Source of the DNA: Bacillus sp. V59.32b
Lineage (GTDB): Bacteria > Bacillota > Bacilli > Bacillales > DSM-1321
DNA length: 64,000 nt
Direction: 5' to 3'
NCBI RefSeq assembly: GCF_003429085.1
Contig: NZ_QVTC01000007.1
Coordinates: forward strand, 1-64,000
The notes beneath the pieces were generated by a model. That model made no database searches, was not told the DNA's origin, and saw nothing but the letters and a program-made list of their open reading frames with translations. The translations under genes and the position numbers were made by a program. This document shows positions 1-7,652 of this stretch, piece after piece; positions within the stretch are counted from its first letter, which is position 1; each line of letters begins with the position of its first letter.

Positions 1-57
1 TTTCGAGGAGTCTCGCAGATTCCCTTCCCAAAAACAACATTATCGTTTAACAGAGCC
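1..57. repeat. Right end of a MITE-like repeat, cut by the window edge
   Basis: These bases match the last ~57 bases of the complete element at 51844-52020 almost base for base, including the shared block GTCTCGCAGATTCCCTTCCC and the terminal inverted repeat that ends in TTTAACAGAGCC. Only the right end lies inside the window. It carries no coding potential. Two copies in 64 kb suggest a family that is repeated in this genome. Confidence 0.75.
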
Positions 58-156
58 AATTTTATAAAATGTCCAGCTACGCGGGATTTATTATCCAAAC
101 TAAAGATTTATAATCCAGACACAGATTCTTTTTTAACCTGAGGCTGATTCATGAAC

Positions 157-1176
157 TTAACCCCAAATCTTCCACCATTTCTTTTTTTTCTTTGACGCGG
201 CAGCTTCACGGAAGCTTGAGACCATGTCATGAAAAGCTTCTTCCCGATCCCGGATTACTTCGGTTAATTCTTTAATGTTTTGATTCATTGAATCTACAAA
301 GTGTTCCTGATCTTTATGCAATGATTTGGTTACCGTCCTGATTTCTTTCTGTGTATCCTTTACATTCTGTGAAACTTTATTTAAGAGATTTTTATTGTCC
401 TTTGTTGCGGTACTGGAGGCTGTAATCTGCTTAGATAGCTTTTCGAAAGTACCTTCTGAGGTTTTCGCAATCTTTTCGAAAGTATCTTCCGAAGATTTCG
501 CAATGTTCCTAGATAAGGTTTCGAATGTTTCAGAAGTTAGTTCCGAAGCTTTCTCGATATTTTCTGAAATACTTTCGAATGATTCGTAAGTAAGCTCTGA
601 AGCCTGGGAAATTGCATGAGTAAGTTCCTCAATTTCAGCTTTTCTCTTTTCATTTGTCCTTTGAATGGACCTTGAGATGCCTTGGACAGTTTGCAAGTTT
701 GCCTGAGAGATTTCATTCTTTAATTCCTCAATCATTTCATTCCGGCTAGCCTGAATCACATTCTTTATTTCATTCACCATGTTCTGTTTATATGTTTCCA
801 TAGCCGTATATAATTCTTCTAAATTTTGGGTTTGTGCTGGTGCATTTACATTCTCTGTCGTCACAATTGCGTTATCGGCAGCGCTCGGAGAGGAGGCTTT
901 GAGTGATTCGGAAGGAGCTTCCGAATCACTCTGTAAATGCTTGTTCATCAGTTTTCGAATCATATCTTTGCTAAGATTGTTAGCCCGCATTTCCTTAATT
1001 TTTTCGAGCAAGATGATTTCCTTCTCGGTATAAAATCTTGCACCCTGCTTCGAACGGGGAATGTTTAGAAGTCCCTGTAGATCTTTTTCCCACTGCCTGA
1101 TTGTTCCGGTTGGGGTATTAATTTTCTTTGATACATCCTTAATTGAATAGGCTCGTTGTATTTGGCTGTTCGTCAT
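157..1176 (-). CDS. MerR-type HTH protein with long coiled coil (RacA/DUF3967-like)
   Basis: A 339-residue protein. The N-terminal ~70 residues look like a MerR-type winged helix (YSIKDVSKKINTPTGTIRQW, then an ARFYTEKEI segment). From about residue 120 to 320 there is a long heptad-rich region with repeated ASELTxE(S/T)FE units, which predicts an extended coiled coil. The C-terminus is a basic aromatic tail (KKKKKWWKIWG). This layout is known from DUF3967 proteins and resembles RacA, a chromosome-anchoring protein; a DNA-binding structural or partition-type role is inference. The ATG at 1176 is chosen over an upstream start at 1263 because AAAGGA lies about 10 bases before it and the MerR fold begins there. 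It diverges from ispA. Confidence 0.75.
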   Translation of the reverse strand: MTNSQIQRAYSIKDVSKKINTPTGTIRQWEKDLQGLLNIPRSKQGARFYTEKEIILLEKIKEMRANNLSKDMIRKLMNKHLQSDSEAPSESLKASSPSAADNAIVTTENVNAPAQTQNLEELYTAMETYKQNMVNEIKNVIQASRNEMIEELKNEISQANLQTVQGISRSIQRTNEKRKAEIEELTHAISQASELTYESFESISENIEKASELTSETFETLSRNIAKSSEDTFEKIAKTSEGTFEKLSKQITASSTATKDNKNLLNKVSQNVKDTQKEIRTVTKSLHKDQEHFVDSMNQNIKELTEVIRDREEAFHDMVSSFREAAASKKKKKWWKIWG

Positions 1177-1336
1177 TTTTGACAGTCCTTTCTGTATACA
1201 TTTTTTTAAAATCAATGCCGTTGATGTGTATATTCTGCAGAGGATTTGTCTTTTTCCTGCCACATGACAAAAGCTATCAAAAGAAGAAGCATTTCCTCAA
1301 AACAATATAAAAACCTGCAAAATACATTTAAAAAAT

Positions 1337-1365
1337 TTGCATAATAGGAACACTTGTTCTATAAT
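1337..1365 (+). promoter_or_regulatory. Sigma-A promoter with a LexA (SOS) box in the spacer
   Basis: TTGCAT (1337-1342) and TATAAT (1360-1365) are separated by 17 bases. The spacer contains GAACACTTGTTC (1348-1359), which fits the Gram-positive LexA/DinR core GAAC-N4-GTTC and abuts the -10 box, a position where a repressor would block polymerase. The next gene downstream is ispA, about 150 bases away. The motif match and spacing are seen in the sequence; DNA-damage control of ispA and the nuclease gene is inference. Confidence 0.6.
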
Positions 1366-1514
1366 TTGATTAAATGGAGTATACTTAGGACAATCAAGAG
1401 TTGTTTTTCGTCGAAAATGCTCCAAACGTATCTGTTGTTGAACATTCTGAATTGTTACACTATTAACAGCATCAGGATTTTGCTTCGATTTTAATTCTGT
1501 AAGGGGGAATCCAA

Positions 1515-2477
1515 ATGGAACGAAAAATGCGATTAATTCCGTATCAGGTGGTTGAAGAAGTCCAAGAGGTCTCCGAAGTCCCGCGGGGTATAGACTTGAT
1601 TCAGGCTCCCAAGGTCTGGGAGAAGACGAAAGGGAAGGGAATTACGATTGCGATTTTGGATACTGGCTGCGAGATTACCCATCCGGATTTGAAAGACCGG
1701 ATCATCGGAGGACGGAATTTCACCGGTGACGATCAAGGAAATGACGATATTTATCTGGATTACAATGGTCATGGTACTCATGTTGCCGGTACGATTGCCG
1801 CTGTGCAAAACAGCTCCGGAGTTGTCGGTGTTGCTCCTGAAGCCAATTTATTAATACTAAAAGTACTCGATAAAAACGGTTCAGGACAATATGACTGGAT
1901 CATCGATGGCATCAATTATGCAGTTGAGCAAAAGGCTGATATCATCTCAATGAGCCTAGGCGGTCCAGAGGATGTACCCGAATTACATGAAGCGATCATA
2001 AATGCCATTAATAATAAAATTCTTGTTGTATGTGCCGCTGGTAATGAGGGGGACGGACGTGATTCAACAGATGAACTTGGCTATCCTGGCTGCTATAACG
2101 AGGTGATTAGTGTCGGGGCCATAGATTTGGAACGCCGGTCTTCCGATTTTACTAACTCTCATAATGAAATCGATTTAGTAGCACCGGGTGAGGAGATTCT
2201 CTCAACCTACCTAAATGGAAAATATGCCAAGCTGAGTGGAACTTCCATGGCCACACCGCATGTGTCCGGGGCATTGGCACTGATTAAAGACATAGCGAAC
2301 AAAGGTTTCGACCGTAGTCTCACTGTGCCGGAACTGTACGCTCAATTGATAAAGCGGACCATTCCGCTAGGCAATTCGCCGCAGCTTGAAGGAAATGGTT
2401 TATTATACTTAACGACAGTTGACTATTTATCGGAAGTGTTTACTCCAAAATTAGCAGCTCAAGTGTTGAAAATATGA
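1515..2477 (+). CDS. ispA: Intracellular subtilisin-type serine protease (IspA)
   Basis: A 320-residue cytoplasmic S8 protease without signal peptide. The N-terminus keeps the LIPY motif (residues 7-10), which in Bacillus intracellular subtilisins is part of a short inhibitory extension removed on activation. Catalytic residues are Asp49 (ILDTG), His86 (NGHGTH) and Ser244 (GTSMATPH); the oxyanion Asn is in AAGNEGDG near 177. Length and sequence agree with Bacillus IspA throughout. The RBS is GGGGG before ATG 1515. The gene overlaps the next one by 4 bases (ATGA), so the protease and the nuclease are probably translated together. The promoter at 1337 carries a LexA-type box. Confidence 0.93.
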   Translation: MERKMRLIPYQVVEEVQEVSEVPRGIDLIQAPKVWEKTKGKGITIAILDTGCEITHPDLKDRIIGGRNFTGDDQGNDDIYLDYNGHGTHVAGTIAAVQNSSGVVGVAPEANLLILKVLDKNGSGQYDWIIDGINYAVEQKADIISMSLGGPEDVPELHEAIINAINNKILVVCAAGNEGDGRDSTDELGYPGCYNEVISVGAIDLERRSSDFTNSHNEIDLVAPGEEILSTYLNGKYAKLSGTSMATPHVSGALALIKDIANKGFDRSLTVPELYAQLIKRTIPLGNSPQLEGNGLLYLTTVDYLSEVFTPKLAAQVLKI

Positions 2478-3283
2478 TGGAGAGGCTCGAATTTTTAACA
2501 AAAGAACTGGAAACGGCAAAGGCGGATTTTCTGGAAATTCGTGAAAACCGACTCTATTATGATGAACAGTCCGATAAGGACATCATAAGCAAGTATTACC
2601 AGAATATTTCATTCACAGAAAGTAATCTTGCGGACAGCATTCATGATTTAGTAGAACAAACACATGCGTATAAGTTGAGTTACACACCGTACCGCTATTT
2701 GTACCCATGGGTTGACCTGCAGGAAAATGGCACATTAAAGAGCATATATTCCGGTAAGGGAATGGAGCCTATAGCCGCGATTGAGCATGATATCAGGCTC
2801 TATGAAATTCAGGCCAAGGGATTGATCAACTCCTTTTCGGGAGAAAATCTATTAAATTGTGAGCATGTCGTACCTCAGTCCTGGTTCGATAGAAAAGAGC
2901 CAATGAGAGGCGATTTGCATCATTTATTCGCCTGTGAACCGAGCTGTAACAGCAGTCGCAGTAATTTCCCGTACTACGATTTTTCTGATTATGTACCTGA
3001 GGCGCGAATATCAGGCATTAAGGATGGGTGCGGAAAGGCCGTGGAAGATAAGTTTGAACCGGAATACGGAAAAGGCATTGTGGCCAGGGCCACACTCTAT
3101 TTCCTGGTTCGATATAGAGATGTAATTCGCAAGGAATTGGTAAACATTCCGCTTTTACTCGGGTGGCATCATAAATTCCCGGTATCCTTATACGAGAAGC
3201 ATCGTAACCATGCAATCTATGAAATGCAGGGAAACCGTAATCCATTTATTGATTTTCCGGAAAAGGCAGAGAATATGATTTGA
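2474..3283 (+). CDS. Endonuclease I-family nuclease (HNH/beta-beta-alpha type), no signal peptide
   Basis: A 269-residue protein with the Endonuclease_1 signature EHVVPQSWF near residue 135, followed by GDLHHLFACEPSCNSSRSNFPY. The His in EHVV would be the general base, and the DLHH and N-SxRSN residues the metal and phosphate ligands of this family. Relatives such as B. subtilis Bsn/YurI are secreted, but here the N-terminus is an acidic helical region with no signal sequence, so a cytoplasmic enzyme is predicted. It overlaps ispA by 4 bases, and two adjacent ATGs (2474, 2477) could start it. Pairing of a cytoplasmic nuclease with a cytoplasmic protease under a putative SOS promoter suggests lysis, spore-mother-cell or stress turnover roles, but none is shown. 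Confidence 0.85.
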   Translation: MMERLEFLTKELETAKADFLEIRENRLYYDEQSDKDIISKYYQNISFTESNLADSIHDLVEQTHAYKLSYTPYRYLYPWVDLQENGTLKSIYSGKGMEPIAAIEHDIRLYEIQAKGLINSFSGENLLNCEHVVPQSWFDRKEPMRGDLHHLFACEPSCNSSRSNFPYYDFSDYVPEARISGIKDGCGKAVEDKFEPEYGKGIVARATLYFLVRYRDVIRKELVNIPLLLGWHHKFPVSLYEKHRNHAIYEMQGNRNPFIDFPEKAENMI

Positions 3284-3291
3284 ATTAGGTA

Positions 3292-3335
3292 GATGAAGGG
3301 AACCATCCAATTTGGGATGGTCCCTTCATCCATTT
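3292..3335 (+). terminator. Terminator of the ispA-nuclease operon
   Basis: A stem of about 16 pairs (GATGAAGGGA...TCCCTTCATC with the inner ACCATCC/GGATGGT) has one bulged A and a 6-base loop, and sits 8 bases after the nuclease stop. The T run is weak, so termination efficiency is uncertain. Confidence 0.65.
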
Positions 3336-3440
3336 ATTGGTTTATAAAATGATAGTTTGGGATATAGAAAAGATTGTGATCATCTGTTTTTCTGAAATGA
3401 TTTATTGCTGGTAGTACGGCACGCGTTCCTGCTGGTAGCT

Positions 3441-3481
3441 AACCGTCAATCTTCAGAGGTCGAAGAAGGAGCTTGACGGTT
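3441..3481 (+). promoter_or_regulatory. Nested inverted repeat in the leader of the MFS gene
   Basis: AACCGTCAA (3441-3449) pairs with TTGACGGTT (3473-3481), and inside it TCTTC pairs with GAAGA. It lies 27 bases before the MFS start codon and is not followed by a long T run. It could be a leader structure or an operator; no known riboswitch class is recognised. Confidence 0.4.
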
Positions 3482-3508
3482 TTACGATTTCAAAGAGGAG
3501 TTGAAGAA

Positions 3509-4765
3509 ATGGGAAAAACGAAGAATAGATGGCTTATTGCAGCTTCTGCGGTGGGAATTCATCTTTCAATTGGATCCGTTTACGCATGGAGTGTTTTTAC
3601 GAAGCCGCTCGCAAATGAATTTGACTGGGACTTAACGGATATCAGTCTCACCTTTAGTCTGGCCATTCTATTTCTAGGACTGTCTGCCGCTTTTTTAGGA
3701 CATTTTGTTGAAAAATACGGGCCCAGAAAAGCGGGAATATTGGCTGCTGTTTTTTTCGGGGTCGGAATGATCGGATCGGGATTGGCGATAAATATGGAGT
3801 CCTTGCTATTATTGTATTTTTTTTATGGAGTGTTAGGCGGCATTGGCCTAGGAGTAGGTTATATCGCCCCAGTATCAACACTTGTTAAATGGTTCCCGGA
3901 TCGGAGAGGGCTTGCGACAGGTTTAGCGATCATGGGTTTTGGTTTTGCGGCACTTATTAGTTCGCCTATTATGCAAAATCTGATTGAATCCGTGGGTATT
4001 GCCAATACATTCTTCATTCTCGGAACCGCTTACTTCATTATCATGATCGCTTCTTCGTTATACTTAGAACCTCCGGCGAAAGGGTGGGTGCCGGCAGGAT
4101 TTGAGGAGAAGGTTAAGAACGGGGATGCCGTTCTGAATCAAGACCTGTCTCAATTAACCGCCAATGAGGCGGTAAAAACAAAAAGGTTTTACTACCTTTG
4201 GATCATGCTTTTCATTAATGTTACTTGCGGAATTGCCATCATTTCCGCCGCCTCGCCGTTGGCACAGGAAAGCATCGGTTTAAGTCCGGTCGCCGCTGCA
4301 GCACTTGTCGGTGTTTTGGGCGCATTCAATGGTCTTGGAAGAATCGGCTGGGCATCGGTTTCCGATTATCTCGGAAGGCCGAACACGTATACAACTTTTT
4401 TCGTTTTGCAAATTATCGCATTCCCGTTGCTGACTGTCATAGATAACCCGCTATTATTCCAAATAATCCTGGCGATTATTTATACATGCTACGGGGGAGG
4501 CTTTGCTTCGATTCCGGCCTATATAGGGGACTTATTCGGAACAAAACAGCTTGGGGCTATTCACGGATACATTTTAACCGCATGGGCAGCGGCGGGTCTT
4601 ATCGGTCCGATGTTCGCCTCCTGGATAAGGGAAGCAACCGGAAGCTATTCACAAAGTCTTATGGTTTTCACCGGACTATTTGTCGCAGCTTTAATCGTTT
4701 CCTTGCTCATCAGACTTGATATAAAAAAAATCAGGGCGACTCAGGTAAAAGCAAAAGCAAGCTAA
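3509..4765 (+). CDS. MFS transporter, OxlT/OFA (oxalate:formate antiporter) family
   Basis: A 418-residue membrane protein with about 12 transmembrane segments. The N-terminal HLSIGSVYAWSVFTKPL and the FARF-like loop LxGHFVEKYGPRKAG are typical of the oxalate:formate antiporter branch of the major facilitator superfamily; members move small organic anions such as oxalate, formate or pyruvate. The substrate here cannot be deduced. ATG 3509 is chosen because AAAGAGGAG precedes it; a TTG at 3473 lies inside the leader hairpin. It stands alone between two terminators. Confidence 0.85.
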   Translation: MGKTKNRWLIAASAVGIHLSIGSVYAWSVFTKPLANEFDWDLTDISLTFSLAILFLGLSAAFLGHFVEKYGPRKAGILAAVFFGVGMIGSGLAINMESLLLLYFFYGVLGGIGLGVGYIAPVSTLVKWFPDRRGLATGLAIMGFGFAALISSPIMQNLIESVGIANTFFILGTAYFIIMIASSLYLEPPAKGWVPAGFEEKVKNGDAVLNQDLSQLTANEAVKTKRFYYLWIMLFINVTCGIAIISAASPLAQESIGLSPVAAAALVGVLGAFNGLGRIGWASVSDYLGRPNTYTTFFVLQIIAFPLLTVIDNPLLFQIILAIIYTCYGGGFASIPAYIGDLFGTKQLGAIHGYILTAWAAAGLIGPMFASWIREATGSYSQSLMVFTGLFVAALIVSLLIRLDIKKIRATQVKAKAS

Positions 4766-4776
4766 AATTAGGTTAG

Positions 4777-4820
4777 GCGCCAGAAGCATCCAAAAAACGG
4801 ATCGCAGCTGGCGCTTTTTT
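4777..4820 (+). terminator. Rho-independent terminator after the MFS gene
   Basis: GCGCCAG (4777-4783) pairs with CTGGCGC (4808-4814), followed by six T. Confidence 0.85.
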
Positions 4821-4986
4821 AGGAACCCAGACGTTTTTTGTATTCATTGTTTTGTGGTTGAGTTTTATACTTGGAATCATATCACTTCGAATCTTTGAAC
4901 CACTTACTCAGGTTGTTAGAGTTGCAAAAAAGGATAACTAAAATATTTTTATTCTTCTTGGATATTTACTTGACTAAGCGGGTGCA

Positions 4987-4995
4987 TGATATAAT
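4987..4995 (+). promoter_or_regulatory. Extended -10 promoter of the type I toxin mRNA
   Basis: TGATATAAT is a full extended -10 (TG-N-TATAAT). A TTGACT at 4970-4975 is only 14 bases upstream, so the extended -10 probably carries recognition. Transcription from here gives a leader of about 60 bases before the toxin start. Confidence 0.6.
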
Positions 4996-5060
4996 GGAGG
5001 AGCAATAGAATAGGTTTTCTCAGAGGTGGTCGGTACCGTCCCGAAAGGGGGTGGTGCTGT

Positions 5061-5144
5061 ATGACAGTTTTTGAGGCGTTGATGCTTGTATGTGCTTTTG
5101 CAAGCTTAGTCGTTGCTGTACTGTCATTTAACCAAAAAAAATAA
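5061..5144 (+). CDS. Type I toxin, putative holin-like small membrane peptide
   Basis: A 27-residue peptide: MTVFEALML, then a single hydrophobic membrane segment (residues 7-22), then a short tail ending NQKK. It matches the putative holin-like toxin family common in Bacilli, whose members depolarise the membrane when over-produced. The RBS is GGGGGTGG. The stop codon overlaps a strong bidirectional hairpin, and a minus-strand promoter (5284-5311) points back at the gene, which is the usual arrangement with an antisense RNA antitoxin. Confidence 0.8.
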   Translation: MTVFEALMLVCAFASLVVAVLSFNQKK

Positions 5145-5176
5145 TCCACCTTTGAGTTAACAGGCTCCGGTGGATT
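5143..5176. terminator. Bidirectional hairpin at the toxin 3' end
   Basis: AATCCACC (5143-5150) pairs with GGTGGATT (5169-5176). The minus-strand side is followed by an eight-U run, so it is stronger as the antisense RNA terminator than in the toxin direction. Confidence 0.75.
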
Positions 5177-5223
5177 ATTTCTGCTTGTTGCCGATCCCCT
5201 TTGCAGGGAACTTTCTGTTGTAA

Positions 5224-5260
5224 GGCCGTTTGGTGTAACCAGCACCAGCGGTCTTTTTTT
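5224..5260 (+). terminator. Terminator of the toxin mRNA
   Basis: GGCCGTTTGGTG (5224-5235) pairs imperfectly with CACCAGCGGTC (5243-5253), followed by seven T. Confidence 0.75.
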
Positions 5261-5336
5261 AATATATGCATTTTTATAATTTTATTATACCCGACATTTT
5301 AGAATATGCAAACAAGCTATGATCGGTGCTTGGCAT

Positions 5337-5534
5337 TTATTTGGTCTTTATCTCCTGTACTCTGCCTACCTGGCCATCCGTAAGCCTAACTTTTATGCCA
5401 TGGGGGTGGAAGCTGGAGTTGGTCAAAATATCTTTGACGACTCCACTTGTTAGCTTTCCGCTTCTTTGATCCGCTTTTAGGACAATATCAACGGCAATTC
5501 CCGGGAGAATGTCTTTTCGATTTTGTCCGTTCAT
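5337..5534 (-). CDS. ywbE: YwbE family protein (DUF2196)
   Basis: A 65-residue protein that aligns with B. subtilis YwbE over its whole length: MNGQNR, PGxxVDIVLKxDQRSGKLTSGVVKDILTNS and HPHGIKVRLTDGQVGRVQ are all present. The family is small, cytoplasmic and of unknown function; the fold looks like a small beta barrel. Its ATG overlaps the stop of the upstream gene by one base (TAATG), so the two are translationally coupled. Confidence 0.9.
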   Translation of the reverse strand: MNGQNRKDILPGIAVDIVLKADQRSGKLTSGVVKDILTNSSFHPHGIKVRLTDGQVGRVQEIKTK

Positions 5535-5737
5535 TATACACCTGTCCTTCTTCGTCGATTATTTACTTTTTTGGTTTGCTGGCTTTTCATTTTCTTCGTT
5601 GTTTGTGAAGAATTTGAGTTTGATTGACCATCCGAAGACTGGCTTTTTTTACTTTCGAGTTGCTTTTGGATCGCTTCTTGCAGACTCATTTTCTTTTTCG
5701 GTGCTTCCGCTTTATCCGGATTGTTGGATTCAGTCAT
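5534..5737 (-). CDS. Small basic low-complexity protein upstream of ywbE
   Basis: A 67-residue protein, rich in Lys, Ser and Gln and predicted to be largely disordered. MSLQEAIQKQLESKKS (about 17-32) could form one amphipathic helix; the tail KKMKSQQTKKVNNRRRRTGV is strongly basic and could bind nucleic acid. I recognise no family. It is supported as a gene by its GGAGG RBS just upstream of 5737 and by tight coupling to ywbE. Confidence 0.7.
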   Translation of the reverse strand: MTESNNPDKAEAPKKKMSLQEAIQKQLESKKSQSSDGQSNSNSSQTTKKMKSQQTKKVNNRRRRTGV

Positions 5738-6065
5738 AGGGTATTCCTCCAGTTCTTGTATAGTGATATGTACAGTGTAATCTATTGTACCGGACCTTAC
5801 AAATTATGTGGTGCATGGCACTAAGACAAAACATAAAAAAAGTCATAGTTATAATTTTACACTTTGTTCAATGATTGGGTTTGTATAATATATATAATAA
5901 TATATAAGGCTAGTATTCATAGCATTAAGATAAAATCAATCAATCCGAATACAGACTCACTTAAATTTTTCGGAATATTCCGAAAAATATCCTACAGCAG
6001 TCAGTGGCTAATTTATCAAATCATCAAAGCTGGACTTACAAGATCATTTAAAAAGGGGGGTTTTA
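5738..6065. other. Intergenic region upstream of the pyrimidine/hydantoin permease
   Basis: This 328-base AT-rich region separates divergent genes. It holds a TATAAT (5884-5889) with a weak -35 region and the long perfect palindrome at 5965-5988. No coding sequence is seen. GGGGGG before 6066 is the RBS of the permease. Confidence 0.6.
5965..5988. promoter_or_regulatory. Perfect 24-base palindrome, probable operator
   Basis: The half site ATTTTTCGGAAT is repeated as its exact inverted complement. Each half overlaps a CodY-like box (AATTTTCWGAAAATT) with three mismatches, so CodY is one candidate; a pathway regulator such as the PucR protein at 20772 is another. It lies about 80 bases before the permease start. 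Confidence 0.5.
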
Positions 6066-7592
6066 ATGAAAACGCAAATTGAACAGAATGGGATTGTTAC
6101 CCTGACAGAAGAAGTGGCGCAAAATTTGAGTGACAGTGAGTTATGGAATGATGATCTGCGCCCAACCACACTTAAAGAACATTCATGGAAAGGTATAAAC
6201 TTCGCTACTTTATGGATCGGAATGTGCTTATGTATCCCGGCGTATACGATGGCCAGTGGTTTGATCACATTGGGAATGAACTGGTGGCAGGCGGTTGGAA
6301 CGATATTTCTTGGCAATGCGATCGTGCTTGTCCCGATTTTATTAAACTCACATGCCGGAACAAAGTTCGGAATCCCGTATCCTGTCTTTGCACGGCTTTG
6401 GTTCGGGGATAAAGGGGCGCATATTCCGGCGCTCGCCCGGGCAATTGTTGCGGCTGGATGGTTCGGGATCAATACCTGGATCGGGACGGGTGCTATCGAT
6501 ACTTTGTTGGTGGCTACTTTTCCTGCCTGGGGCGATTTAGCCGGACATACGGCAATCATTTTTGCCTTGTTTTGGGCCTTGAATGTTGGAGTGGCTTATA
6601 AAGGTCCGCAGAGTATGAAGGTGCTTGGTTCAATCGCTGCTCCTGTAGTCGGCGTCTCGGCCATCATTCTCCTTTTCTGGGCATTTACGAACGCTGGCGG
6701 TTGGGGACCTATTTTGGAGCAACCCTCAAAATTCAGCACAACCGGTGAGTTTTTAAAGGTATTTTTCCCGGCCTTAACAGGGGTCATCGCTTTCTGGGCT
6801 ACACTTGCGTTGAATATCCCAGATTTTTGCCGATATGCTAAAAGCCAAAAAGCACAAATGGTTGCCCAAAGCTTTTCACTGCCAATCACAATGAGCATCT
6901 TTGCTTTCATTGGGATAGCCGTTACATCTTCGACGATCGTCATCTTCGGCCAGGCGATTTGGGATCCGGTCCAGCTAATAGCCAATTTCCCTCCATTTGT
7001 TATCTTTTTAGGAACGATTGTAATAGTCCTGTCTTCCCTAACGATCAACGTTGGCGCGAACATTGTGGCTCCAGCCCGAGCGGTCGAGAATTTAAACCCG
7101 AAGCGAATCACGTTTGCACTTGGCGCGCTTATTACCGGGATCGCGGCGATCTTAATGCAGCCTTGGTACATCATGTCCAATTTCGGCAACTATATTTTTG
7201 GCTGGCTCGGAGCTTATGCAGCCTTGCTCGGCCCGATTGATGGCATCGCAATCGCTGACTATTGGCTTGTGCGCAAAAGGCAAATGTCCCTTAAAGAGCT
7301 GTATGAACCTAACGGAAGATACAATTACAGCAGCGGGGTTAATAAAAACGGAGTCTATGCTCTTTTGATAGGCGTAGCAATCCCTGTCCTCGGCTTATTG
7401 ATTCCAAGTCTTAGATTCCTCTGGGATAATGCCTGGACTTTCGGATTGTTTATTTCGATTATTGCCTACACCTATTTAATGAAGGGTGATAAAAGTATTT
7501 TAAAACCGGGAGAGTACGAGAAAATTACTATAATAGACAACCAGACGCAAGATGCACACCCCAATCCGATCGATGCGGCACTCACAAAATAA
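6066..7592 (+). CDS. NCS1 nucleobase/hydantoin/allantoin permease (PucI-like)
   Basis: A 508-residue membrane protein of the NCS1 family with about 12 transmembrane segments. The N-terminal SELWNDDLRPT and the NINTW-like motif WFGINTWIGTGAI are characteristic. NCS1 members import uracil, allantoin, hydantoins or cytosine with Na+ or H+. Being the first gene before the hydantoin/pyrimidine catabolic enzymes, it most likely imports uracil, dihydropyrimidines or hydantoins; which one cannot be told from sequence. The ATG follows GGGGGG. Confidence 0.9.
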   Translation: MKTQIEQNGIVTLTEEVAQNLSDSELWNDDLRPTTLKEHSWKGINFATLWIGMCLCIPAYTMASGLITLGMNWWQAVGTIFLGNAIVLVPILLNSHAGTKFGIPYPVFARLWFGDKGAHIPALARAIVAAGWFGINTWIGTGAIDTLLVATFPAWGDLAGHTAIIFALFWALNVGVAYKGPQSMKVLGSIAAPVVGVSAIILLFWAFTNAGGWGPILEQPSKFSTTGEFLKVFFPALTGVIAFWATLALNIPDFCRYAKSQKAQMVAQSFSLPITMSIFAFIGIAVTSSTIVIFGQAIWDPVQLIANFPPFVIFLGTIVIVLSSLTINVGANIVAPARAVENLNPKRITFALGALITGIAAILMQPWYIMSNFGNYIFGWLGAYAALLGPIDGIAIADYWLVRKRQMSLKELYEPNGRYNYSSGVNKNGVYALLIGVAIPVLGLLIPSLRFLWDNAWTFGLFISIIAYTYLMKGDKSILKPGEYEKITIIDNQTQDAHPNPIDAALTK

Positions 7593-7597
7593 TAGGT

Positions 7598-7625
7598 CTG
7601 AGCAGTATTTTCTCAGGATTTTTTT
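7598..7625 (+). terminator. Weak hairpin between permease and hydrolase genes
   Basis: CTGAG (7598-7602) pairs with CTCAG (7612-7616), followed by GATTTTTTT. It may partly attenuate transcription into the next gene, 28 bases further on. Confidence 0.5.
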
Positions 7626-7652
7626 AGATAAAAATCGGAAAGTGGTGAATTT

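Larger units (their letters stand above)
5134..5277 (-). ncRNA. Predicted antisense RNA antitoxin
   Basis: On the minus strand TTGCAT (5311-5306) and TATAAT (5289-5284) have a 16-base spacer, placing a start near 5277. Going leftward, the hairpin 5176-5143 is followed by eight U and would end the RNA near 5134, inside the last codons of the toxin. The RNA of about 145 nt would be complementary to the 3' part of the toxin mRNA, which runs to the terminator at 5224-5260. This mirrors txpA/RatA-type systems. Ends are predicted, not measured. Confidence 0.65.

Noticed and set aside
4949-5245. 98-codon minus-strand open frame over the toxin locus
   Set aside because: It runs across the toxin gene, its terminators and the predicted antisense RNA, has no RBS and no recognisable product.
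5864-5889. TTGTTC/TATAAT as the permease promoter
   Set aside because: The spacer is only 14 bases and no complete extended -10 is present, so I do not list it as a promoter.
6596-7189. Long minus-strand open frame within the permease gene
   Set aside because: It is the complement of a strongly supported membrane protein gene; such shadows are common in hydrophobic coding DNA.
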